A stretch of DNA of 64,000 nucleotides from NCBI RefSeq assembly GCF_003144535.1, contig NZ_PHFJ01000003.1, forward strand, positions 248,001 through 312,000, written 5' to 3'. The first letter of the stretch is position 1; the number at the start of each line of letters is the position of its first letter. This DNA comes from Proteus penneri. Its GTDB lineage: Bacteria; Pseudomonadota; Gammaproteobacteria; Enterobacterales; Enterobacteriaceae. Positions 18,937 to 26,050 of this stretch are shown piece after piece. The notes beneath the pieces were generated by a model, which had not been told where the DNA came from, ran no database searches, and was given only the letters and a program-made list of their open reading frames with translations. Made by a program: the position numbers and the translations under genes.

Positions 18937-19437
18937 TTATTGTGTTAGGGAATCAATATAGTCAAAAAGAAATTGAGCATCAGTCTCGTTTAATTTATTA
19001 AAATATTCGGTTTTTCTTTTTTCAAAATCTTCACCTTTATGAGGCCATTTATTACACCACTCATTTATATTTGTATTTTTTTCGAACCATTGCATTTCAT
19101 AGCAATATTTATCTGCTATTTGATTAATTAAGTTCGTAGTTTCACCTTTAGTTCTTGTCGCTGTAACGATCAGATCACATCCATGACTAATTAATTTCCC
19201 AACTGTTTTATCTACTATTTCTTTATAATCACCTTCTGTAGAAATTCCTATTTTAATACCATTTTTCTCAAAAATAGCGATCTCATCACTTGAAGATAAT
19301 TCCCTTATTTTTAATTCAAAAGGAATAGAATAGCTTTTATCTGATTCAAACTTATCAATCAATTTGCTCAGTGTTTGAGTTTTACCTCGTTCACTTGCAC
19401 CAAAAACACCTAACAATAATTTTTTACCAAGTTTCAT
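18937..19437 (-). CDS. P-loop NTPase-like cargo protein of unknown function (166 aa)
   Basis: The N-terminus has a clear Walker A motif, GVFGASERGKTQ, with GxxxxGKT at residues 13-20 just after a hydrophobic strand (KKLLLGVF). A second hydrophobic strand, GCDLIVTATRTKG, could be a Walker B-like or base-recognition region. I do not recognise the family; a nucleotide-dependent sensor or small GTPase-like protein is possible. It lies between cos and the small terminase, where lambda has no gene, and is followed at once by an intrinsic terminator, so it behaves as cargo. The ATG at 19437 is preferred because the motif then sits at the usual distance from the N-terminus; a GTG at 19503 would add 22 residues. 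Neither has a good ribosome-binding site. Confidence 0.75.
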   Translation of the reverse strand: MKLGKKLLLGVFGASERGKTQTLSKLIDKFESDKSYSIPFELKIRELSSSDEIAIFEKNGIKIGISTEGDYKEIVDKTVGKLISHGCDLIVTATRTKGETTNLINQIADKYCYEMQWFEKNTNINEWCNKWPHKGEDFEKRKTEYFNKLNETDAQFLFDYIDSLTQ

Positions 19438-19685
19438 TATGGGATAGTCCACTTTAAATAATGATTTATGATATACGTGCTGAATGTAATAAATACAAGT
19501 CACTACATCACATTCTTATAAATATTAAAAAAAATTCCTGTAGAAAATAATGAATTGTAAAACATGCTGATGAACAAAAAACGTTCACGATCATCAGTAT
19601 TTATTATTTATATATTTAAAAATTAATAAGTTAATTCAATAGTGATGATGCTAAAATAAAATACAAAAATTTGACGTTTTCCGCG

Positions 19686-19697
19686 AAGCCCTCGCCC
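19686..19697 (-). other. cos: cos site (cosN); 12-base cohesive end GGGCGAGGGCTT
   Basis: On the minus strand, ACGGGGCGAGGGCTTCGCGG aligns with lambda cosN (ACGGGGCGGCGACCTCGCGG), and the next bases go on with AAAACG as lambda goes on with GTTTTCG. The inferred 5' overhang is GGGCGAGGGCTT. The site is between the lysis genes and the terminase, as in lambda, and is a GC-rich island in AT-rich sequence. cosB/cosQ elements were not identified. The rest of 19504-19824 holds no gene. Confidence 0.8.
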
Positions 19698-19824
19698 CGT
19701 GGGAAGGGAGGCTATTGGGAGTACCTTTTGTAATTTATTCTATTCTTCAAGCTATTAACGAATTAATAGATAGATATTAATTTATTAAATATTATTGAAA
19801 ACTTTATAAATAACAAAGAATTAA

Positions 19825-20247
19825 TCATTTTAACAAAGATAAAATTTTATCCGCATTCTTCTTACTCATTGGAACATATTCACTCATATCATTTGCATCG
19901 AGCTCTTCTTTTAATGAATCATACACAACACTAGCAAAGATATTACAGTCTAATTGTTTTCCGCTCATTTTAATTTCTTGAACTATACGATAATGTTTAA
20001 GTAAATCGGTATCAAATCTAGGATTTAAAGACAATGGTATTTGATCTCCTTCGCCATTTACTTCATTTCGATTATCACGCATTAGAAGATAAATTTTATC
20101 AAACTCTATATTTTCTTGAGCGGCTGCACATGCAAAATAAGATTCATAGGTTGCTGCTATAACTACCGTTCTCGCCATTAATGCGTGTGCATTTATTGAT
20201 AAGAATAAAAATTGAGTTATAACTAATAATTTTATTATGATTTTCAT
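19825..20247 (-). CDS. Exported cargo protein of unknown function at the lambda bor position (140 aa)
   Basis: The N-terminus is a typical signal peptide (KIIIKLLVITQFLFLSINAHA, with AHA before the likely cut), with no lipobox. The mature part of about 118 residues has two cysteines and no recognised domain. The gene lies between Rz and cos, exactly where lambda carries bor, a lysogenic-conversion gene for a surface lipoprotein. By position this is likely a cargo gene acting in the periplasm or envelope of the lysogen. Composition is very AT-rich, unlike the head genes. Confidence 0.75.
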   Translation of the reverse strand: MKIIIKLLVITQFLFLSINAHALMARTVVIAATYESYFACAAAQENIEFDKIYLLMRDNRNEVNGEGDQIPLSLNPRFDTDLLKHYRIVQEIKMSGKQLDCNIFASVVYDSLKEELDANDMSEYVPMSKKNADKILSLLK

Positions 20248-20371
20248 TAAATCTAGCCAAATTAAATTTTATAAAAGTTGTTTAACATAATAGCATTATA
20301 ATTATATATTCCAATACATACTATTAATTAATCTTATTATTATCAAAAAATTTATAACTGTAGTTATTGAT

Positions 20372-20824
20372 TTATTCTATTTTGATATACTCCTGCAATC
20401 CCTTAATCATTCTTTCCGACTCGGCAATTCGCTCTCTAAGTAGCCAATAATTTCGGATAGCGGTGTCAGTAGGTCTGGCGGGGGTTGCATCATCCATGCT
20501 GGAGGTGGAATTTGTGGTGATACGAGAGGAGCACTCGGCTCTGATATACACCCGCTTAGGATTACGCTCAGCCAAAATACGCAACCCATCAATTTTCTTT
20601 TTCGCATTAACTAATTCCTTAGTGTGTTTAATATCGAGCTGATTTAATAGAGTTACCCGTTTTTGATAATCGTGATTTATATTCACTAGCTCTTTTAAAC
20701 GACTGGCTAGCTCCTTATTAGCATCGTTTAATCTATTGAGTTTTTTTGATTGCTCATTTACCACCATATAACCACCCGCAATGATAACTATCGCTATAGT
20801 CATGATATAAACTTTCCAATTCAT
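20372..20824 (-). CDS. Rz: i-spanin Rz
   Basis: A 150-residue inner-membrane spanin. A short N-terminal TM segment (VYIMTIAIVIIAGGYMVV, residues ~5-22) is followed by a long coiled-coil periplasmic region (KKLNRLNDANKELASRLKEL) and a C-terminus suited to bind Rz1. It joins inner and outer membranes in the last step of lysis. The o-spanin gene Rz1 is nested inside in another frame. It starts 7 nt after the small membrane ORF. Confidence 0.93.
   Translation of the reverse strand: MNWKVYIMTIAIVIIAGGYMVVNEQSKKLNRLNDANKELASRLKELVNINHDYQKRVTLLNQLDIKHTKELVNAKKKIDGLRILAERNPKRVYIRAECSSRITTNSTSSMDDATPARPTDTAIRNYWLLRERIAESERMIKGLQEYIKIE
20407..20607 (-). CDS. Rz1: o-spanin Rz1 (lipoprotein nested in Rz)
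   Basis: A 66-residue outer-membrane lipoprotein, encoded in an alternative frame wholly within Rz. The signal sequence ends in the lipobox LSGC (cysteine at residue 20), and the mature part is short and proline-rich (PQIPPPAWMMQPPPDLL), the classic Rz1 signature. It pairs with Rz to fuse the membranes. Confidence 0.9.
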   Translation of the reverse strand: MRKRKLMGCVFWLSVILSGCISEPSAPLVSPQIPPPAWMMQPPPDLLTPLSEIIGYLESELPSRKE

Positions 20825-20830
20825 TATTGA

Positions 20831-20989
20831 TTAATACCTATGATGAGAAATAGCGCGTTGACAACGTTTAGCTAAACTCGCTTTATCATTTGAACAAAAA
20901 GGATCAATGGAAAGATAAAAACTGAAGATAACAATAAGAAAAAGAGTAATAATAAAGCACAAAATAATAATTAAAGATTTCCATGGCAT
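20831..20989 (-). CDS. Small membrane protein in the lysis cassette (52 aa)
   Basis: The ATG at 20989 opens a 52-residue frame beginning MPWKSLIIILCFIITLFLIV. There is one strong N-terminal TM segment (residues ~5-24), then a short polar tail with two cysteines and several basic residues (KASLAKRCQRAISHHRY). It overlaps the endolysin 3' end by 19 nt and ends 7 nt before Rz, so it is packed into the lysis operon. Function unknown; a lysis accessory or antiholin-like membrane peptide is possible. Confidence 0.65.
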   Translation of the reverse strand: MPWKSLIIILCFIITLFLIVIFSFYLSIDPFCSNDKASLAKRCQRAISHHRY

Positions 20990-21441
20990 AAAGTAGATTC
21001 CATTTCACGGCGATTAATTAAGCCCTTCCATACTTTTCCACCAGCATAAACCCAGCGTTTCATTTCTTCACAAGCACCATGTTTATCACCTGCATTTAAT
21101 TTATTGAGTAAAGTAGAACGCGCAAATGCAGTTATTCCAACATTAAAAGCAAAAGAATATAAAGAGGCTTGAGTGTGATTATCGAGGGATACTTTAACTA
21201 AAGCATCGACTTGTCGTTGTATTTTAATAAAATCTTTTTGTAATAAAGCATCACATTCTTGCTGTGTGTATAGCCTATTCTGAATGATGTCATTGCCAGT
21301 ATGTCCGTAGCAAACCGTCAGCACACCAACAACATCACGATAAGGTTCGTAATGCACACCTTCAAAATAACTAATCATAGTTATCGCAATACTTACTACA
21401 CCTGCACTCGCAACTGCAGCTACCTTTTGTTTTAGATTCAT
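20971..21441 (-). CDS. R: SAR endolysin, T4-type lysozyme (GH24)
   Basis: A 156-residue muramidase that cuts the peptidoglycan glycan strand. The catalytic triad has the family spacing, E27-x8-D36-x5-T42 (SYFEGVHYEPYRD ... LTVCYGHTG). The N-terminus (residues ~7-24, VAAVASAGVVSIAITMIS) is a weakly hydrophobic, Gly/Ala/Ser-rich signal-arrest-release segment, so export goes through Sec and activation occurs when the holin depolarises the membrane. It pairs with the pinholin-like gene just upstream, with which it overlaps by one base. Confidence 0.94.
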   Translation of the reverse strand: MNLKQKVAAVASAGVVSIAITMISYFEGVHYEPYRDVVGVLTVCYGHTGNDIIQNRLYTQQECDALLQKDFIKIQRQVDALVKVSLDNHTQASLYSFAFNVGITAFARSTLLNKLNAGDKHGACEEMKRWVYAGGKVWKGLINRREMESTLCHGNL

Positions 21442-21710
21442 TAAATGTCCTTTTTAGCTTTAGTCAGTATTTCACCAACTATCTTTTCTATGTCTCGCGG
21501 ATCACTAGAACAATTTCGATGAACTAGCTCGGCAAATAACGCTGTTCGTTTCCGCTGTTCTCGCCATGTCATCAGATAAGTTGCTAATCCAAGCAGCATG
21601 CTAAATCCCATCCCTATTACAAATCCCCATTCATACAATGAGATACTTGCAAAAAAGGCAGTTAAGCCAGCCGTTCCGTAGGTAACATTGGTCAATTTTT
21701 CCATGCGCAT
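21441..21710 (-). CDS. S: Holin, phage 21 type, with dual start
   Basis: A small membrane protein of 89 or 87 residues. Two ATGs lie 6 nt apart (21710 and 21704, MRMEK), the dual-start arrangement by which phage 21 makes antiholin and holin from one gene. An AGGGG ribosome-binding site serves the first. Two hydrophobic segments follow (YGTAGLTAFFASISLYEWGF and VIGMGFSMLLGLATYLMTW), then a basic tail (REQRKR). With a SAR endolysin next to it, a pinholin that only collapses the membrane potential is the likely function. Confidence 0.88.
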   Translation of the reverse strand: MRMEKLTNVTYGTAGLTAFFASISLYEWGFVIGMGFSMLLGLATYLMTWREQRKRTALFAELVHRNCSSDPRDIEKIVGEILTKAKKDI

Positions 21711-21761
21711 ATACACCCCTATGGAGTGTCCGTTGATGATTAATATGAGTGAGTTAAACAA

Positions 21762-22294
21762 GAAACAGTAAAACTTAAGTTAAACTGATAGGTTATTCCA
21801 ATGTAATGAACCGAAAGGATGGCTGATTTACTTCGGTAAAGAAGCTTTATGAAATATGAATTTGAAAAAATAAAAGATCTAAAAATTAAAGTAGAAAAAT
21901 GATGTATGCCACACATTTTTTATTTTCATTGTTAGCAAAGCTAATGACTAATGGTAATAAAAATAAAAAATAACGTTTTTAGAATGTTAAATAAAACTCT
22001 AAAATGGAATGAGCAACTACTAGTTAAAGAGCAAATAGCTCTAATAGGTCAAACAACTAAAAAGCTTTAAGTGGTAAATAGTAGAGCCATTAGTGTAGCT
22101 TTATTAATAGTTTCTAATTTATAGCTCATTAATTGCATGCTAGCTATTTTTTAACTCTATTATTTATTGTCCTCGTTCTTCCACTTGCATTGATGCCATA
22201 CTAACTGCAATTTATAATTTTTTATGTTACATAACTATCTCTTATACGAAAAAGGCCACCAAAGGAGGCCTTATAATTTTACTTTACTAATAAA
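21762..22294. other. 533-nt non-coding stretch upstream of the lysis genes
   Basis: No convincing gene. It is AT-rich with several short inverted repeats, such as GAGC-aaata-GCTC near 22029-22041 and AAGTGG/CCACTT arms about 110 nt apart. By position between the early/regulatory genes and the holin, the late promoter pR' and its Q-dependent pause/terminator region could be here. I could not assign a -35/-10 pair. Confidence 0.4.
22249..22272 (-). terminator. Intrinsic terminator after the zinc-ribbon gene
   Basis: On the minus strand, AAGGCC and GGCCTT arms (with a further CC/GG pair in the loop) are followed by a T-rich run. It stands 23 nt after the zinc-ribbon stop, upstream of the lysis genes, and would need Q-type antitermination to be passed. 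Confidence 0.7.
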
Positions 22295-22531
22295 TTAACA
22301 AGTAAATTTTGTTTTAAGGGACGGATACTCATCAGAGCGACATGATGGGCACCATGATTGTACAATATGACGTCCATCCCCCATATCTCTCATTCCAAAG
22401 TCTTCATACCTATAGAAAATATGAACACCCTTATTGGATGAGCATTTGGGACAAGATTTCAACAACTCACCATCTATTTCTATCTCTTGAGATTCAGATA
22501 ATGGATATTTACATCCCCGACAAACAACCAT
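22295..22531 (-). CDS. Zinc-ribbon protein of unknown function (78 aa)
   Basis: Three CxxC pairs are visible (CRGC at residues 4-7, CPKC at ~27-30, CPSC at ~61-64), so one zinc ribbon with an extra knuckle is likely. The ATG at 22531 has a GGAGG site about 7 nt upstream. Small phage zinc-ribbon proteins are common next to late-control genes, but no specific role can be given. It is followed by an intrinsic terminator. Confidence 0.75.
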   Translation of the reverse strand: MVVCRGCKYPLSESQEIEIDGELLKSCPKCSSNKGVHIFYRYEDFGMRDMGDGRHIVQSWCPSCRSDEYPSLKTKFTC

Positions 22532-22656
22532 TCATTACCTCCATTTAAGTATGAAGATAATTTAATAACATTTAGCTTAAGTCAATTCGGTGATTAAAAT
22601 CGCACTTCTGACTTTACTGACCTTGCCAATACTTGCTTAATGAGTACTGATTATAT

Positions 22657-23676
22657 CTATAACAATGTATTATTTATCTCTTTCTCTGTTTGTTCGAAGC
22701 GTTCTTTTTCTAGCTCAACACCTAAAACCTCTCGATTAAGTTTTAGTGCTGCTTTCAGTGTTGCCCCTGAGCCCATAAAGAAATCAGCCACTAAATCACC
22801 TTCACGGCTACTAGAACGAATGATATGTTCCATCATAGCTGATGGCTTTTCACAAGGATGCTTGCCAGAATAATATTGCACTGGAGGATATGTCCATACA
22901 TCAGTGTAAGGAACATCAGCTGTAACAAAAAAAGGACGCTTCGATAATCCGTATTCTTCAACCAATACTTGATAACGTATCTGAGAAACTTTATGTTCTG
23001 ACAGCAAATCATCATAGGTACGTAATAACGGTGATAACTGATCAATATGCGTAGCTCGTTGTGAAAATAACATTTGTAATTTTTGATAGTCATCCCTTAA
23101 TGGTAATTGCCACTGACTGCGACCAAACCAGTGATTAGCCATTTTCTTCCCTGTAACTTTATTTATTTGTTTAACACCAACCTGTAATGCTGATCGTGCA
23201 TCGATAAAATAATCCATTAGCGGTTTAAATACTTGTTGCTTGAGTTCACGACACTTTATAACAAACTCAGCCCCTTTTGCTTGTACTGGTCTTTGATAAT
23301 GTTCCGCAAACAATATTCGTTCTGTCGAAGGAAAAAATGCACGCAGGCTTTCTTTATTCTGGCGTCGCCAAGGACCTGAAGGTTTAGCCCAAATAATATG
23401 ACTTAGCATATTAAATCGCCCTTTTACTAATAATTCAGTATCTGAGGCAAGCTTAGAGCCACAAAATAAATACAAGCTTCCATTCGGTTTCAATACTCGC
23501 CAAAACTCAGTTAATACGTCATCTAACCACGCTAAGTATTCTGCTTCATTTGCCCATTGATTATCCCATGCACAAGATTTAACCCGAAAATAAGGGGGAT
23601 CTGTCACTATCAAATCAATACAATTCTCTGGTAACGCTTTCAGCACAATTAATGCGTCATTATTATATAATTGCAT
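22657..23676 (-). CDS. DNA methyltransferase, beta class (N6-adenine or N4-cytosine), orphan
   Basis: A 339-residue amino-methyltransferase. Motif IV is TDPPY at residues 25-29, and the AdoMet motif FMGSGAT lies near residue 305, so catalytic motif first and AdoMet motif last, the beta-class order. A long central insertion (residues ~130-260) may hold the target-recognition domain. No restriction endonuclease gene is next to it, so it is an orphan enzyme that may protect phage DNA from host restriction or alter gene expression. The target sequence cannot be deduced. The gene starts about 23 nt after an intrinsic terminator, so its own promoter or antitermination is needed. Confidence 0.92.
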   Translation of the reverse strand: MQLYNNDALIVLKALPENCIDLIVTDPPYFRVKSCAWDNQWANEAEYLAWLDDVLTEFWRVLKPNGSLYLFCGSKLASDTELLVKGRFNMLSHIIWAKPSGPWRRQNKESLRAFFPSTERILFAEHYQRPVQAKGAEFVIKCRELKQQVFKPLMDYFIDARSALQVGVKQINKVTGKKMANHWFGRSQWQLPLRDDYQKLQMLFSQRATHIDQLSPLLRTYDDLLSEHKVSQIRYQVLVEEYGLSKRPFFVTADVPYTDVWTYPPVQYYSGKHPCEKPSAMMEHIIRSSSREGDLVADFFMGSGATLKAALKLNREVLGVELEKERFEQTEKEINNTLL

Positions 23677-23698
23677 CTATATCCTTTATTGAGGCAAC

Positions 23699-23729
23699 AA
23701 AAAAGCCAGAAATTATCAAATTTCTGACT
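23699..23729 (-). terminator. Intrinsic terminator after the exported cargo gene
   Basis: On the minus strand an eight-base perfect stem (CAGAAATT-TGAT-AATTTCTG), extended by three more pairs including a G-T wobble, is followed by six T. It separates the exported protein gene from the methyltransferase. Confidence 0.88.
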
Positions 23730-23773
23730 TGTATTTATATTTAATATAAAAGAGTGCAAAAACAGGTGGTAAT

Positions 23774-24157
23774 TTATAGCTCTTTTATTGGATATGTTTT
23801 TTCCGTTTTAGAACCATCACTATAAATTTCAGAAATCGTGATATCCCCACCATTTACAGAATATTTCACAATGCTATCTAGAGGATCATCCCTCCATCGA
23901 CCAATACTATCAGCATTATTTGATGCCCAAATTACCTTTTCACCGTTTAGCTTGCATTTAATAGCCCAGCGACTTTTATCCACTGAACGAATGTAATGAA
24001 CATAAGCAATACCGCTTTCAATAGTATCTAATTGCATAATCTTATGATCTCGACCAAACATGGTTGCCGCAGACGCTTTACATACTTGCCCTACATCGAC
24101 ATTTTGTGCAAAAACAGAAGAACTAAACAGTAGTGATAATAATAAGATTTTTTTCAC
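23774..24157 (-). CDS. Exported cargo protein of unknown function (127 aa)
   Basis: A clear signal peptide (MKKILLLSLLFSSSVFA, likely cut before QN at residue 18) and a mature domain of about 110 residues, rich in beta-strand-like segments, with two cysteines (VGQVCKAS, AIKCKLNG) that could form a disulphide. No lipobox and no domain I can name. It is a single gene with its own terminator, standing apart from the essential phage functions, so it is probably expressed in the lysogen and acts in the periplasm. Confidence 0.8.
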   Translation of the reverse strand: MKKILLLSLLFSSSVFAQNVDVGQVCKASAATMFGRDHKIMQLDTIESGIAYVHYIRSVDKSRWAIKCKLNGEKVIWASNNADSIGRWRDDPLDSIVKYSVNGGDITISEIYSDGSKTEKTYPIKEL

Positions 24158-24342
24158 AAATTTAATCTCTCATTTAAGATAAGTCATTATGTATATCGTC
24201 AATTAATCGAAAAGCTTTATCTTAAATTTTAATTTATAAAGTAATTATTCGGTCTTATCTTTATCTACGGCTTATCAAGTGTAAATTCATCTTTTATGCA
24301 AGAAAAATATGAACTGACACCTTTTATTATAATATAAAGTAT

Positions 24343-24549
24343 TTAATCAATTCTTTTACTTGTTCGCTTATAAAAATCATCTTGTTTTAAAATTAATTCC
24401 GCCATTTCTAATTGAGTGAGTAAAAATTCGCAACTTTCATAACTGAGTTTTGATTCACTTACGATTTCTATTATATCCTTACCTACACTTTGTGATATCA
24501 TTTCTAATACATCATATGCCTGAATAGTCATATCACTCTGTTTTATCAT
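24343..24549 (-). CDS. Small winged-helix-like protein (68 aa)
   Basis: The sequence DIIEIVSESKLSYESCEFLLTQLEMAELIL has the spacing of a winged helix of the DprA C-terminal/MarR type (helix, turn, recognition helix with LxxLExAxLI), so a DNA- or protein-binding regulator is likely. That is a pattern judgement, not a family match. The ATG at 24549 has AAGGTG upstream at long spacing. It lies divergent to the Ner-like gene across a 304-nt AT-rich gap and could be controlled by it. Confidence 0.55.
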   Translation of the reverse strand: MIKQSDMTIQAYDVLEMISQSVGKDIIEIVSESKLSYESCEFLLTQLEMAELILKQDDFYKRTSKRID

Positions 24550-24788
24550 GATATTTTACACCTTTTATTTAAAAGAGAATATATCTAAAGATGTAACTCC
24601 TCATCCTAAAAACAGCAAGTTTTTTGTCAGATTATTTTTAAATAAATAACTTTATTGATAATTGTAAAAACAAAAAATATTAATTTATATATTTAAGATA
24701 TTTTTATAAAAACAAATACTAATTCACTACATTTAAAAATAGGAATCACTTCAATTGAAAAAATACAATAATTATTTAAAATAAAAAA

Positions 24789-24821
24789 TGTTAACCGATG
24801 TATTAACAAATTACTTATAAT
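24789..24821 (+). promoter_or_regulatory. Probable promoter/operator of the Ner-like gene
   Basis: A perfect -10 hexamer TATAAT lies at 24816-24821, 32 nt before the Ner-like ATG. Just upstream, TGTTAA and TTAACA form six-base inverted repeats (24789-24794 and 24803-24808) overlapping the spacer, as expected of an autoregulatory operator. No good -35 box at 17 nt is seen. Otherwise the 24550-24853 gap is plain AT-rich sequence. Confidence 0.5.
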
Positions 24822-24853
24822 ACATTATTTCATCAAACTCATATGGGTATATT

Positions 24854-25126
24854 ATGATTAATAAAAATTGGCATGCAGCAGATATTATCGCATCATTAAA
24901 GAAAAAAGGGACAACGTTAGCAGAGATCTCCAGAGGTGCTGGTTTAAGTTCCTCAACTCTAGCTAATGCGTTGTCCCGACCATGGCCTAAAGGTGAACAA
25001 ATTATCGCTCAAAAACTTAATTTGCCACCTTCAACAATATGGCCTGAAAGATATTTTGATGAAAACGGAAATCAAATTATCCGAAAAACAAGAGAACAAA
25101 AATTTAATGATAAAAATAAAGAATAA
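24854..25126 (+). CDS. Ner/Nlp-family HTH transcription regulator
   Basis: A 90-residue protein with the Ner signature: NWHAADIIASLKKKGTTLAEISRGAGLSSSTLANALSRPWPKGEQIIA, ending near LPPSTIWPERY. Phage Mu Ner and host Nlp/SfsB proteins share it. Ner represses early phage promoters. It is the only plus-strand gene between cos and cI, so it is transcribed against the late direction. It may act as the missing Cro-like switch partner, since no cro was found next to cI; that is inference. Confidence 0.9.
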   Translation: MINKNWHAADIIASLKKKGTTLAEISRGAGLSSSTLANALSRPWPKGEQIIAQKLNLPPSTIWPERYFDENGNQIIRKTREQKFNDKNKE

Positions 25127-25134
25127 ATTCATCA

Positions 25135-25389
25135 TTAGCAATATTTATTATAATATAATTCAATGATATCTTCTGCCAGATTATCATTAACAGTATAAAA
25201 ATAACATTCAGGCAAATTAAGTACTTTGGCTAGCTTACATACCATATCAAAGCTTGGTTTATGTAACCCAGACTCGTATTGCGAAATTCTAGAACGAGAA
25301 CTAGCTATTTCCATTCCAACTAAAGCACCTAATCTTGCCTGAGTCAACTTTGCCCTTTTACGGGCATATCTCAATCTAATAGGAACCAT
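25135..25389 (-). CDS. XRE-family HTH regulator (84 aa), copy A
   Basis: A compact XRE HTH protein (RLRYARKRAKLTQARLGALVG ... SRISQYESGLHKPSFDMVCKLAKVLNLPECYFYT). It lacks a peptidase or dimerisation domain beyond a short acidic tail (DNLAEDIIELYYNKYC). Very similar to the neighbouring copy at 25564-25824 in sequence and layout, so the pair arose by tandem duplication. It is convergent with the Ner-like gene, their stops only 8 nt apart. Confidence 0.9.
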   Translation of the reverse strand: MVPIRLRYARKRAKLTQARLGALVGMEIASSRSRISQYESGLHKPSFDMVCKLAKVLNLPECYFYTVNDNLAEDIIELYYNKYC

Positions 25390-25563
25390 AATTCAAAACT
25401 AATTACTCTTCAAAATTAATATAATATTTATTTTATCTATTCTATCTCACCTCCCAATTATTAAACAAATAGCAATTTCTTTAAAAATAGTATTTTATTT
25501 TAGTAATTCATTTATTTTATATCATAAAGTAAAAAAACGTGTATAGCACTTCTTTAAAAAAAT

Positions 25564-25824
25564 TTATAGTAAATTATATTTTTCATTATAAATAAGAATT
25601 AACTCTTCTGCGAATTCATCATTTAAAGTGTAAAAATAATTTTCTGGTACTTTCAATATTTTGGCAAACCGGCAAATAGTTTCAAAATTAGGACGATGTG
25701 TGCCTGACTCATATTGGCAAACTCTAATTTTAGCTGACTCTTCATCTATCTCAGCTAAAATTCCTAACTCCTCTTGAGTTAATTCAACTCTTGCTCTTGC
25801 TGTTTTTAGTCTTTTAGGGATCAT
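25564..25824 (-). CDS. XRE-family HTH regulator (86 aa), copy B
   Basis: Paralogue of the gene at 25135-25389. The HTH (RLKTARARVELTQEELGILAEI ... RVCQYESGTHRPNFETICRFAKILKVPENYFYT) and the tail (DEFAEELILIYNEKY) align along their whole length with copy A, but the recognition region differs (EIDEESAKIRVCQYES against GMEIASSRSRISQYES). The two may therefore bind different operators. It lies 226 nt after Q, and the spacer between the two copies (174 nt) has no gene. Confidence 0.9.
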   Translation of the reverse strand: MIPKRLKTARARVELTQEELGILAEIDEESAKIRVCQYESGTHRPNFETICRFAKILKVPENYFYTLNDEFAEELILIYNEKYNLL

Positions 25825-26050
25825 AATAACTCTAACATTTAAAATGAAGATGTAAGTTTATATCATAAAAATTCAAACCTTAAAAATTAAGCATTACTTA
25901 ACAAGATTAGGCCATATAAACATTAATTAAAATAGTATTTGATATTTCATTATTTAATATTACCGTTTTAAATAAAACATAAGTCAGGTAAATATCTTTA
26001 TTTTTATTAGATTAACAGCTAGTTTGCGTAGCGCGTTAATACTTTTTTAT

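Noticed and set aside
22342-22548. Plus-strand ORF opposite the zinc-ribbon gene
   Set aside because: It is the antisense of a gene with clear CxxC motifs and a good ribosome-binding site.
25985-26050. Terminator after Q
   Set aside because: Only six bases pair (ATTAAC/GTTAAT) across a long loop, too weak to call.
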